The notes under the pieces were generated by a model. That model was not told the origin of the DNA, did not search any database, and saw only the letters and a program-made list of their open reading frames with translations. This document shows positions 25,908-35,078 of a stretch of DNA of 64,000 nt, one piece after another. The stretch's first letter is position 1; each line of letters starts with the position of its first letter. The DNA is from Pseudodesulfovibrio pelocollis (GTDB taxonomy: Bacteria > Desulfobacterota > Desulfovibrionia > Desulfovibrionales > Desulfovibrionaceae). A program made the position numbers and the translations under genes. Location of the stretch: assembly GCF_030282845.1 (NCBI RefSeq), contig NZ_JASTWE010000014.1:1-64000 (forward strand), read 5' to 3'.

Positions 25908-27641
25908 TCAGAGGGTGGCGAATCTGCCGATTTCGGAGAGGTGGGTGACGCGGGCGAACCTGACCCGGGCCGACAGGGCCTCGATGCGGGCCACATGGGC
26001 GCGGAAGAAGGTCACCAGGGCGTGGTCGAGCTTGCCCTGCTCGGCCTCGCGGTCGAGAATCCTGAGGGCCTCGCTGCGGGTGAAGGCGGGCTTGTAGTGC
26101 CGCTCCTGAGTCACGGCGTCGTAGATGTCCACGATGGCCATGATCCGACTCTGGACGAGGATGTCGTCTCCTTCCAGCCGGTCCGGGTAGCCGCTGCCGT
26201 CCATGCGCTCGTGGTGCTGGCGGATGATGGTCAGCATGTTGGCGTATCCCTCGTGCAGGGGGATGTGCTGGAGAATGCGCTCGCTCTCGGCCGGGTGGCG
26301 CTGGATTTCCATGCGCTCGTCATGGGTCAGATTGCCGTATTCGAGCAGCAGGGCGTCCAGCTCGTCGTCATAGAGCAGGGGCAGTTGCTCGCCCCCCCAG
26401 TGCATGGCCCCCAGCTGCCGGACATACTCCAGGTCGTCCTGGTCCGGGTTCATGGCCGTGTTGATGGCGCGCACCCGCTCATAGGCCTCGGCCCAGGCGA
26501 AGTCCGAGGTCAGGCCGTGCTGCCGGAACCGGGCGCGCACCACCTGCATGCGCCGCTCCGGCAGGCGCGAGTCCTTGGTCAGCACGTCTTCCTTGATGCC
26601 TATCTTGCCCACATCGTGCAGGATGCCCGCATAGTAGATCTCGCGCAGCTCCTGATCGTTGAACCGCACGCCGCAGGCCCCGCCCTCGCCCAGCAGGTAG
26701 GCAAAGGCCACGGCCAGATGGGCCACCCGCTCGGAATGACCGGCGGTATAGGGATCGCGCGAGTCGATGGCTTCGGCCAGCGCCTTGAGGATGGCGTTCA
26801 TCAGGGTCTGCACGCCCTCGAAATTGAAGGCGTTGCTCACCGAGATGCCCGTGACCGAGGCCAGAGTGGACAGGCTCTTGCGATGGGCTGCCTCGAACAC
26901 CCCTGGCGTGGCCGAGGCCAGGACCAGCATGCCCTCGCACCGGTTGGGCGACAGGAGCGGGATCAGGAGCATGGACGCGACACCGACCATCTCGCCATGC
27001 CAGCGGCAATCCCCGGCCAGGTCGTTGACTATCTCGCCGCGCCCTTTCTGGGCCACCTGGGTGAGCAGTTCGCACTCGGCCAGACCCTGGAGGTCGGCCC
27101 CGGAGGAAAAGCCGAACTGGGCCGCCAGCCGCAGCCTGCCGCTGCCCGGCTCGCACAGGAAGACCATGCCCATCTCGCCGGGATAGTTCTCCCGGCGGCA
27201 CTCGTCCATGAGCGCCCCCACCACGTCGCGCATGCGCAGGGAACTGTTGATGACCGGAACCAGCCGATGCAGCAGAGCCAGCTCGCGGTATTTGGCCAGC
27301 GCCTCGTCCGCGATGGAGCGGCGGGCGCGGCCCATGTCGATGAATTCCTGGATGGTGTAGGCTGCGAAATCGAGCAGCCGCCGAGCCTCGCCGATGCGGC
27401 CCGCTTCGGCGGGCATGCGCAGCCTGAGTTCGCCGTCCGGCCCTTCGCCAAGACGCAGCGGTGCACGCAGCACGTCCGGGTCGGACCTGTCGAACACGGC
27501 CGGGTCCTGGCTGCCCTCGGACGCCAACACCTTGCCCCCGTGGACCAGGGCCAGGGGGCAACGCTCCCCGGTCAGCTCGAAGGCCTTGCGCAGCAGCGTG
27601 CGCAGCGCCCCGGGGCGGATGAATTTCTTGAGTGGAGTCAT
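25908..27641 (-). CDS. HD-GYP domain protein with GAF sensor
   Basis: A 577-residue cytoplasmic protein. The middle (about 140-285) looks like a GAF domain. The C-terminal half is an HD-GYP phosphohydrolase with an intact site: AGHSERVAHL, YYAGILHDVGKIGI and HHERMDGSGYPDRL. HD-GYP enzymes split the second messenger cyclic di-GMP, which would link this signalling cluster to motility or biofilm control. It ends the run of five minus-strand signalling genes, 15 bases after a response regulator. A weak ribosome binding site suggests coupling. Confidence 0.88.
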   Translation of the reverse strand: MTPLKKFIRPGALRTLLRKAFELTGERCPLALVHGGKVLASEGSQDPAVFDRSDPDVLRAPLRLGEGPDGELRLRMPAEAGRIGEARRLLDFAAYTIQEFIDMGRARRSIADEALAKYRELALLHRLVPVINSSLRMRDVVGALMDECRRENYPGEMGMVFLCEPGSGRLRLAAQFGFSSGADLQGLAECELLTQVAQKGRGEIVNDLAGDCRWHGEMVGVASMLLIPLLSPNRCEGMLVLASATPGVFEAAHRKSLSTLASVTGISVSNAFNFEGVQTLMNAILKALAEAIDSRDPYTAGHSERVAHLAVAFAYLLGEGGACGVRFNDQELREIYYAGILHDVGKIGIKEDVLTKDSRLPERRMQVVRARFRQHGLTSDFAWAEAYERVRAINTAMNPDQDDLEYVRQLGAMHWGGEQLPLLYDDELDALLLEYGNLTHDERMEIQRHPAESERILQHIPLHEGYANMLTIIRQHHERMDGSGYPDRLEGDDILVQSRIMAIVDIYDAVTQERHYKPAFTRSEALRILDREAEQGKLDHALVTFFRAHVARIEALSARVRFARVTHLSEIGRFATL

Positions 27642-27656
27642 GGGGTCGAATTCGGT

Positions 27657-28037
27657 CTACAGCCCCAGCATATCCTTGGATACCTTGAGAATTTCGTCTG
27701 GGTCAAAGGGCTTGGTCATGTACATCTTGGCTCCCAGTTCAAGCCCCTGCTTGCGGTCCACCTCCTGTCCCTTGGCCGTGAGCAGGATGATCTTGACGTC
27801 ACGCAGGCCCTCGTCCTCCATGACGATGCGACAGACCTCGTACCCGTTCATCTTGGGCATCATGATGTCCAGAAAGACGAGGTCCGGGTGCTCGCCGCGA
27901 ATGAAGGCCAAGCCCTCCTCGCCGTCCGAGGCCGTGAACAGTTCCACATCGTACTCGTCCTCCAGCTCTTCGAGGGTCTGCTCAAGAAGCATCTTGATGT
28001 GTACCTCGTCATCGACAATGAGGATCTTCTTGGCCAT
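27657..28037 (-). CDS. Single-domain response regulator
   Basis: A 126-residue receiver with no output domain. All key residues are present: Asp9/Asp10 pocket, phospho-acceptor Asp57 (FLDIMMPKMNG), the LLTA threonine and Lys109 (TKPFD). AAGGAG precedes the ATG. It lies between a hybrid kinase and the HD-GYP gene, so it likely passes phosphate from the kinases to a target, perhaps the HD-GYP protein. Confidence 0.92.
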   Translation of the reverse strand: MAKKILIVDDEVHIKMLLEQTLEELEDEYDVELFTASDGEEGLAFIRGEHPDLVFLDIMMPKMNGYEVCRIVMEDEGLRDVKIILLTAKGQEVDRKQGLELGAKMYMTKPFDPDEILKVSKDMLGL

Positions 28038-28147
28038 GTCGCAACTCCTTGGAAACCTGAGTGGAATTATTTACCCCGACAGCCGCAGGGCGGGCCTTTC
28101 GGGTTCCAGCCGCATCCTAAGCCGTCCTGGCGGCGGCGGCAACCCCG

Positions 28148-30670
28148 TTATATTGTTTTTCCCCGCCCGGTTCGCGCGGGCATGATGATCACCGTCACTC
28201 CGGGTACCCGCGCGAGTAGATCGACGTCGATCCCCTCGGCCAGTTCGGCCGGAATCAGGACCAGCCCGCGAAACCCGCGCTCCACATGGCTCCATATCCG
28301 CTGCGGCGGGCAGAAGGTCGTATCGTCAGGACAGAAGACGGTCAGCCCTTCCACGGTGACGTCATCGAGATCGCCGAGCACGAGGCAGGAGTGGCGCACA
28401 TCCTTCCTGAGCAGCAGGGCGCGCACCACCTCCACCAGCCGCCGGTCGTCCACCGGTTTGGTCAGGGACAGGTCGCAGCCCGGGGTCGCGGTGTCGCTAA
28501 GGGCCGAGAGGACCAGGACCGGGATGTGCCGCGTGAAGGGGTTGTGGCGCAGGCAGCGGATGGCGGTGCGGCCGTCCATGCCCGGCATCATCAGGTCCAT
28601 GGTGATCAGGCTGGGCATGTGGTCCCTGGCCATGACCACGGCCTGTTCGCCGTCCGCGGCCACCATGACCCGGAACCCGTTGCCCTCGAAAAGTTCGGTG
28701 AAATAGGCCCCGAGGATGGGGTCGTCGTCCACCACCAGAATGAGCGGAGGCAGATTGCGCTCCTCGGGCAGGCGCATGAGCATGGCCGAATCCGGCTCGG
28801 GCAGCATGGCCCGGCAGGCGTCGTCGATGTCGCCGGTGCCAGCCCGGGCCACCAGGGCCGGGATGGTGAAGAAAAAGACGCTGCCCTCCCCCACCTCGCT
28901 CTCGACCCAGATGCGGCCGCCGTGGCGCTCCACGATCTGGCGGCAGATGGGCAGGCCCAGGCCCGTGCCCGAGGGCTTCTCGGTCAGGGTGTCGCCCACC
29001 TGCTTGAACTTGTCGAATATCTCGTCCATGGCCGAGGCCGGGATGCCGGGGCCATGGTCGGCCACGGACACGAGCACGTCGGCGCGGTCCAGATGCGCCC
29101 GGCAGGTCACCGGCCCGCGCGGGGCGAACTTGACCGCGTTGGAGATGAGGTTGACCAGCACCTGGACCAGCCGGGAATGGTCGCCGCGCACCGGCGGCAG
29201 GTCGTCCTCCATCTCGATGACCACCTCGATGCCCTTGGCGCTCCACAGCCCACGGGTGGCGTCCGCAGCCTGATGCATGACATCGCCCATGAACACGGCC
29301 CTGTCGTGCCAGACGATCTTCCCGGCCTCCATCTTGGCGATGTCGAGGACGTCGTTGATCAGGTCCGTCAGCCGCCGGGCCTCGGTGACGATGATGTCCA
29401 CGTTGTCCGCCACCTGGACGGCCACCCGTCTGGCCTCGGGATTGTCGCCAAGGGCGGGCAGCACTGCGGAATCGAGCTTCTTGCCGATGAGCCGGGCAAA
29501 GCCGAGGATGGAGGTCATGGGCGTGCGCAACTCGTGGGACACGGTGGAGATGAAATCCGTCTTGAGCTGGTCCAGGGCCTTCTCGCGGGTGACGTCGCGC
29601 ACGAGCACCACCCCGCCGAGGCAGCGGGCCACGGGGGCGGCCACCATGATGGAAGAGCCCACGGCCATGCCGATGCGCCCCTCGGCCAGGGGAATCTCGG
29701 CCGACTGGATGACCCCTTCGCAACTGCGGATGGCCCGGGCCAGGTCCGATACCTCCACCGGAAACACGTCGGCCGCCGAAAAACCCGAGTAGTCCTTGTC
29801 GCCCAGGCCGAAGAACTCCCGCATGGCCGGGTTGACCACGGACACGGCCCCGGTGGGGCTGACCACCAGGAGGCCGTCGGCCAGGTTGTCGATGATGGCC
29901 GAGAGGTAGACCATGTGCTCGCGCAGTTCGCCCGTGGCCTTGTTCACCTCGGATTCCATGTCCGTGAAGAGCCGGGCCAACTCGCGGGCCATGGCGCGCA
30001 TGGTCCGACCCAGGTGTCCCACCTCGTCGCGCGAGGTCAGCTCGATGTCGGCCGTGAAATCGCGCGAGGCCAGCCGGTCCGCGTACTCGGTCAGCTGCTG
30101 CAACGGCCGCGAGATGCGCCGGGTGACCACGAAGAGCACGCCCACGCAGACCAGCAGGGCGACGAAGAGCAGCGCCTGCATCCTGATCACCGTGGCCCAG
30201 AAATATCGCATGATCAGTTCCTTGCTCATGCCCACATGCACATACCCGGCCACCCCGGCCAGGACCGGCGCGCCCACGTCGATGACGCGGCCGAGGGACT
30301 CCACGGTCATCCCGACCACCCGCACGCCGTCTTCGGGCTCGGCCAGGGTGGCCAGCCTGGCTGGCATCTCGGGCACAAAGGTGTGCGAGACCACGATCCG
30401 GTCGGCATCGCGCACAAAGACGTAGGCCACGCCCTCGATCTCCAGGTACTGGTCGATCATGGCCTGCACCGTGGCCGCGTCGCGATTGAGCAGGATGTCC
30501 TGGCTGGCTCCGGCGATGGACTGGGCGATGGCAGTGCCCTTGCTCACATACTCCGCCACCATCCGGTCATGGAGCATGTACGCGGCCAGGGCGGACGTGA
30601 GCAGGGCGACGACCCCGAAGAGGACCACCGCGAGGATGCCGGTCTTCTTGAAGATGGAGAGGCTTCTCAT
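28148..30670 (-). CDS. Hybrid sensor histidine kinase (Cache-HAMP-PAS-HK-receiver-tail)
   Basis: An 840-residue membrane kinase. A first helix (10-32), a Cache-like periplasmic sensor, and a second helix near 165-185 are followed by HAMP, a PAS domain (about 265-360), the phosphorylated His379 in VSHELRTPMTS, the ATPase domain (DHGPGIP, GTGLGLPICRQIVERHGG), and a receiver (VVDDD, MDLMMPGMDG, LTKPVDD). After the receiver comes an extra tail of about 80 residues also present in the kinase at 32070-34790. The start overlaps the binding-protein gene by ATGA, suggesting the two act together. The long plus-strand open frame over this gene is a shadow. Confidence 0.9.
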   Translation of the reverse strand: MRSLSIFKKTGILAVVLFGVVALLTSALAAYMLHDRMVAEYVSKGTAIAQSIAGASQDILLNRDAATVQAMIDQYLEIEGVAYVFVRDADRIVVSHTFVPEMPARLATLAEPEDGVRVVGMTVESLGRVIDVGAPVLAGVAGYVHVGMSKELIMRYFWATVIRMQALLFVALLVCVGVLFVVTRRISRPLQQLTEYADRLASRDFTADIELTSRDEVGHLGRTMRAMARELARLFTDMESEVNKATGELREHMVYLSAIIDNLADGLLVVSPTGAVSVVNPAMREFFGLGDKDYSGFSAADVFPVEVSDLARAIRSCEGVIQSAEIPLAEGRIGMAVGSSIMVAAPVARCLGGVVLVRDVTREKALDQLKTDFISTVSHELRTPMTSILGFARLIGKKLDSAVLPALGDNPEARRVAVQVADNVDIIVTEARRLTDLINDVLDIAKMEAGKIVWHDRAVFMGDVMHQAADATRGLWSAKGIEVVIEMEDDLPPVRGDHSRLVQVLVNLISNAVKFAPRGPVTCRAHLDRADVLVSVADHGPGIPASAMDEIFDKFKQVGDTLTEKPSGTGLGLPICRQIVERHGGRIWVESEVGEGSVFFFTIPALVARAGTGDIDDACRAMLPEPDSAMLMRLPEERNLPPLILVVDDDPILGAYFTELFEGNGFRVMVAADGEQAVVMARDHMPSLITMDLMMPGMDGRTAIRCLRHNPFTRHIPVLVLSALSDTATPGCDLSLTKPVDDRRLVEVVRALLLRKDVRHSCLVLGDLDDVTVEGLTVFCPDDTTFCPPQRIWSHVERGFRGLVLIPAELAEGIDVDLLARVPGVTVIIMPARTGRGKTI

Positions 30671-31947
30671 TGGCGCCACGCCTCCCAGCGGGCCTCGCCC
30701 ACGGGCACGAAGGCTCCCTGCTCCACGGTGGTGAAGTACACGCGGTCAAGCCCCTGGCGCCTGTCCGGCCCGAAGCTGACAGGCACGTCGATGCCAAGGT
30801 CCATCTCCCTGACCGATTCGGCCGCGCCCACAAGACCGAGAGCCGGGTTCTCGTCCAAAACTCGCAGCACCTGGGCCATGACCACGGCATTGAGATAGCC
30901 CTCGAACCCTGCGAAGCTGTAGCGGGAGGGCGCGGGGCACGGTCCGGCCCCTTCCGGCGGCCCGGGGTTCACGGCGTCCATGGCTCGGCGGTATTCGCGC
31001 ACGGCGGGCAGGCTCATGTCCTCGTAGCACGGCACCACCTGGGAATTGACCAGATCGCCGGTATAGTCGCGGCCGCGCTCCCGGCCCAGCAACGCGAGCA
31101 GATCGAGCATGTTCTCGCTGCCCACGAAGGAGAGATTGGCGATGGGCACGTCAAGCCCGGCGTCGCGGGCGTCGCGAATGAAGGCCGCGCTCGGGGCGTA
31201 GGTGCCCACGGCGATGACGGCGTCGGGCCGCGAGCGGGCCAGGATGCGCACCTGTTCGTCCATGGAGGCGTCGAACCCGGCACCGCGCCGGTAGGTGGCC
31301 TCGCCCGCCATGGCCAGCCCGTGGGCGGCCAGGGCCCGGCGCACGCCGTCCCAGCCGCTGCGGCCATAGGCGTCGGCCTGATAGAGGATGGCGATCCGCT
31401 TGCGGCCAAGGGAGACGAACCGGTCCACCAGCCCGGCCACCTCCTGGCGGTAGGAGGCGCGCAGGTTGAAAACGTTGCGGCTGTGGGGCGGCTCGCGCTG
31501 GGGCTGGGCCCCGGTGAAGGGAAAGAAGAGCGGCTTGGCCGTGCCCGCACCGCCGCCCAGGAGCGGCAGGATGCGCGTCACCGTGGGCGTGCCCACATAC
31601 CCGTACAGGCACAGGACATCGCCCCGGCGCATGAGATCGATGGTGTTTCGGATGGCCGGTTCCGGCTGATAGCCGTCGTCGAGGGTGACGAGGACCACGG
31701 GCCTGCCATTGATGCCCCCGTTTCTGTTGAGCTGGGTAAAATAGGCCACGGAGCCTCGATACAACTCCACCCCCAGGCCCCGGCTCTGTCCGCTGAAATC
31801 GGCCGACATGCCGAGCACGTAGCTTCCCGCGCCACCTGCCAGCGGCTCGGCGCGCGCCGGGCCGACACCCCACACGGCGCAGAGCGCAAGCAGCAGAAGC
31901 GCAATGCCCCGCCCCCCTGCGGGCGTCATGGCGTAACAGCGTCTCAT
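30667..31947 (-). CDS. Periplasmic branched-chain-amino-acid-type binding protein
   Basis: A 426-residue exported protein. A signal peptide (ending GPARA) precedes a type I periplasmic-binding fold like the LivJ/Peripla_BP_6 group: GMSADFSGQSRGLG near the start, a first-lobe IAILYQADAYGRSGWDG, and the crossing segments typical of the fold. No ABC permease or ATPase genes lie nearby; instead it sits between two membrane hybrid kinases and overlaps one of them. It therefore probably presents a small ligand to a kinase sensor rather than to a transporter. I use the ATG at 31947, preceded closely by GGAGGA. Confidence 0.82.
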   Translation of the reverse strand: MRRCYAMTPAGGRGIALLLLALCAVWGVGPARAEPLAGGAGSYVLGMSADFSGQSRGLGVELYRGSVAYFTQLNRNGGINGRPVVLVTLDDGYQPEPAIRNTIDLMRRGDVLCLYGYVGTPTVTRILPLLGGGAGTAKPLFFPFTGAQPQREPPHSRNVFNLRASYRQEVAGLVDRFVSLGRKRIAILYQADAYGRSGWDGVRRALAAHGLAMAGEATYRRGAGFDASMDEQVRILARSRPDAVIAVGTYAPSAAFIRDARDAGLDVPIANLSFVGSENMLDLLALLGRERGRDYTGDLVNSQVVPCYEDMSLPAVREYRRAMDAVNPGPPEGAGPCPAPSRYSFAGFEGYLNAVVMAQVLRVLDENPALGLVGAAESVREMDLGIDVPVSFGPDRRQGLDRVYFTTVEQGAFVPVGEARWEAWRQ

Positions 31948-32069
31948 GTTCCTCCGGCCCTGGCCGCGCAGCAGGATGCCACGCAGCACTCGGATGGCCC
32001 ATCTGGCTACCATGTTACAGCGGATATGAGAAGTCGTTTGTATCCGGCAATCCACCGGCCTGCCGGGAA

Positions 32070-34790
32070 TCAGCCGGAATGGGTTCCCTTGGCCGGGGTG
32101 TCGGCCGGGGTGTCAGGAAGAAGCAGCACCTGGACAGAGCCCATACCGCACAGGCGCGGCAGGTCCAGGGAATCGGCCATGGCCTCGGGCACCACCACGG
32201 TCCCCTCGAAGCCGTCGCCGAGCATGGCCCACAGCTCGTCCACCGAGCAGCGGGTGACGCTCTCGCCACACAGGCCGGGCAGGCGGCATGTCCCGGGCCC
32301 GGCCGCGCCGCCAAGGGCCAGGACCGGGCGCGGCGCGGCGCTGTCACCGATGAGGGCGTGAACCGCGCCGATGAAGGCGTCCGCGTTGACCGGCTTGATC
32401 AGGGTGGCGTCGCCGCCCGCGTCGTGGCACGCATCCATCACCGAGACCACGAGGATCGGGATGTCGGCCAGACGGCCGTCCCTGCGCAGGGCGCGGATGG
32501 CCTCCCGGCCGCCCATGCCGGGCATGAGGATGTCCATGGAGATCAGGGCGGGCCTGCGCCGGGCGGCCAGGACCAGCGCCTGCTCGCCGTCGCAGGCGGC
32601 GTGAACGCCGTAGCCCTCCCGCTTGAGCAGCATGGAGAGGTAGTCCCGGGTGGCCGGGTCGTCGTCCACCACCAGCACCAGGGGCCTGTCGCTGGGATCG
32701 GCCGGGGGCAGGGTCACGTTCATGATTGTGCCGCGCCCCAGCCGGGATTCCGCCCAGATCCGGCCCTGATAATGCTCGATGATCTGGCGGGAGATAGCCA
32801 GCCCCAGTCCGGTGCCCGAGGGTTTCTCGGTCAGGGTGTCGCCCCTGTGCGCCTGATGGAACTTGTCGAAAATCTGCTCGATATCCCGCCGCCTGATGCC
32901 CCGGCCCGTGTCCTCCACCCGCAGCCGGACCATGCCCTGGCCGTCGAGATAGAGATCAACCGCCACCTCGCCGAACTCGGTGAACTTGATGGCGTTGCTC
33001 AGCAGGTTCATGAGCACTTGGTGGATGCGGTCCTGATCGGCGTGGACCAGCGGAACCGGGTCCATTCGGCGGATGGTCAGGCGAACCTGGGACTTGGGCG
33101 CGAGCAGCCCGCTGGCCGCGCCCACGGCGCGGTTGACGCACCCGGCCAGATTGACCTCGGTAAAACGCCAGTCCTCCCGGCCGGACTCGATGCGGCTCAG
33201 GTCGAGCACGTCGTTGATCAACCGGGTCAGCCGCTCGCCCTCGCTGCCGATGATCTCGAGGTTGCTCTGGATGCGCTCGCCAAGCCGCCTGGCCTCCCCG
33301 GTGTCGGCCAGGGGCATGAAGACCTTGGTGAAGTCGCGACGGATGATCTTGGAAAAGCCGAGCAGCGAGGTCAGGGGGGTGCGCAGTTCGTGAGAGACCG
33401 AGGAGAGAAAGGCGGATTTCAGTTCATCAAGCTCCATGAGCCGCGTGTTGGCCTCGCGCAGCTCCATGGCCTTTTCCACGAGCACCTTGGTCCGCTCCCG
33501 CACCAGATCCTCAAGGTTGGAATTCCTGGTGGCCAGCACGTCGGCCGCGCGCTTGCGCTCGGTGATGTCGGTGACCACCACCACGGTCTCGCCCCGGCCG
33601 CTGCGATAGGTCTTGATGAGGGCCCAGCGGCCGTCGCTCAAGGGCTCGTCCACGGGCGGCCCCAGGGTACGATGCCGCTCCAGGCGCTCCCGGACCCACG
33701 CCTCCTCGCGGCCCATGGCGTTGAGGAAGAGGCCGCTTTCTGCCACATGGCGGCAGACCTCCTCCACGGTGGCTCCGGGCCGAAGCACCCGCTCGGCGCC
33801 GCGAAAAAGCTCCTTGGCCATGGTGTTGGCGATGATCAGCCGCTCGCGATGGTCGTAGAGCAGGAACCCCTCGGATATGGCGTCGATGGCCTCCACCAGC
33901 CTGTCGCTGGCCATGGCCGCCCGCCCCTCAAGGTCGTTGACCAGGGCGGTGATGCGGTGGGCCATGCCGTTGATGGAGTCTGCCAGCCTGCCAAACTCGT
34001 CGTCGCTGTCCACCATGGCCCGGGCTTCGAGGTTGCCGAGGCTCAGTTCCGTGGCCGTGCTGCTCAGGAGCACGACGCTGCGGGCCACCGTGCGGTGGAT
34101 GACGCTGATGATGCTGGCCGCCAGCATGAGGGCCAGAAGGACCGAGGCAATGAGCATGGAGCGGGCCAGCCCGCTTGACCGGGCTATCTCCTGGTGGGCG
34201 TCGCGCGCCCTGTCCGTGGCTGCGGTGGCCATCTGGCGGACCAGGGAGGTCAGCCGCAGGTACTCGCCCTCCATCTCGCCATGGGCTCGGATGAAGGCTT
34301 GGTTTTCAACCCCCACGGTTCCCGCGAGGTCCACGACCCTGGTGAAGAGGCTGCCATAGCGCTCAATGGACGCGCTCAGCTCCTCCAGCCGGGCTGCGGT
34401 ATCGGCCGCGAAGTCGCCCGGCGCGTTGCCGAACCGGCCCATGTCCCGGAGCCACGCGGCATTGCGCCCGGCCTCGCCCAGCCGCTGGGAGAACTCGGGC
34501 ACATAGACCCGGCGCGCCCCGGCCAGCCCGAGGTCGTTGATACGCTGGCGGAAATCCCGCTCGGCCTGACGCGCCAATTGGAGCCGGGAATCCATCTCCA
34601 GGGCCAGCCGCTGCAGGCGCATGGAATCGGCCACGATGTCCCCGGCCTTCTTCTCCAGCACAAAGAGGGAGGCGATACCCACCGCCGCCACGAGCAAGAT
34701 GAGGACGAGCATGGACCCGAGCGCCGCCGCAAACTTGCGCACGACCCCCATGGAACGCCATCTGGATTCGAAAAAATGAAGAATTTTCAT
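32070..34790 (-). CDS. Hybrid sensor histidine kinase (HAMP-PAS-HK-receiver-tail)
   Basis: A 906-residue membrane kinase that opens the minus-strand signalling cluster. One N-terminal helix (about 20-42), a long helical periplasmic region, and a second helix near 205-225 precede HAMP, a PAS domain (about 310-415), a coiled coil, His467 in VSHELRTPLTS, the ATPase domain (DTGRGIR, GTGLGLAISRQIIEHY) and a receiver (VVDDDPATRD, SMDILMPGMGG). Its last 80 residues match the tail of the second hybrid kinase (28148-30670). It lies 122 bases upstream of the binding-protein gene. Confidence 0.9.
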   Translation of the reverse strand: MKILHFFESRWRSMGVVRKFAAALGSMLVLILLVAAVGIASLFVLEKKAGDIVADSMRLQRLALEMDSRLQLARQAERDFRQRINDLGLAGARRVYVPEFSQRLGEAGRNAAWLRDMGRFGNAPGDFAADTAARLEELSASIERYGSLFTRVVDLAGTVGVENQAFIRAHGEMEGEYLRLTSLVRQMATAATDRARDAHQEIARSSGLARSMLIASVLLALMLAASIISVIHRTVARSVVLLSSTATELSLGNLEARAMVDSDDEFGRLADSINGMAHRITALVNDLEGRAAMASDRLVEAIDAISEGFLLYDHRERLIIANTMAKELFRGAERVLRPGATVEEVCRHVAESGLFLNAMGREEAWVRERLERHRTLGPPVDEPLSDGRWALIKTYRSGRGETVVVVTDITERKRAADVLATRNSNLEDLVRERTKVLVEKAMELREANTRLMELDELKSAFLSSVSHELRTPLTSLLGFSKIIRRDFTKVFMPLADTGEARRLGERIQSNLEIIGSEGERLTRLINDVLDLSRIESGREDWRFTEVNLAGCVNRAVGAASGLLAPKSQVRLTIRRMDPVPLVHADQDRIHQVLMNLLSNAIKFTEFGEVAVDLYLDGQGMVRLRVEDTGRGIRRRDIEQIFDKFHQAHRGDTLTEKPSGTGLGLAISRQIIEHYQGRIWAESRLGRGTIMNVTLPPADPSDRPLVLVVDDDPATRDYLSMLLKREGYGVHAACDGEQALVLAARRRPALISMDILMPGMGGREAIRALRRDGRLADIPILVVSVMDACHDAGGDATLIKPVNADAFIGAVHALIGDSAAPRPVLALGGAAGPGTCRLPGLCGESVTRCSVDELWAMLGDGFEGTVVVPEAMADSLDLPRLCGMGSVQVLLLPDTPADTPAKGTHSG

Positions 34791-35078
34791 GCCCTTTTGC
34801 CCATGCGTCGGCCAACATCCCCACCGCCGGGAACACCACCGCCAACGCAACCTCCCCAAGGCAGCATCACCCGGCGACTGGCAAGTCACCAATGCGTCAT
34901 CACCCCTAGTCCATATAATAATGGATGTCCAGAGGCCGCCGGAGAGTCGGGCTTGCCAAGGCAGGGCAGGTACAGTAATTCCTAGGACGCGGCCCGGCTA
35001 CGCCCTGCCCCGCCCCACGCCGGTGGAGCGAGGCACCCCCAGGACCGCCCAATATCTCACCAGGAGTTAACACCGCAC

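Noticed and set aside
25821-28706. Plus-strand open frame of 961 codons
   Set aside because: It runs antisense through the HD-GYP and response regulator genes, both with clear motifs; it has no family signature.
28286-30898. Very long plus-strand open frame (870 codons)
   Set aside because: It is the antisense shadow of the hybrid kinase gene; the translation is rich in His, Gly, Arg and Gln with no domain, as expected of GC-rich complements.
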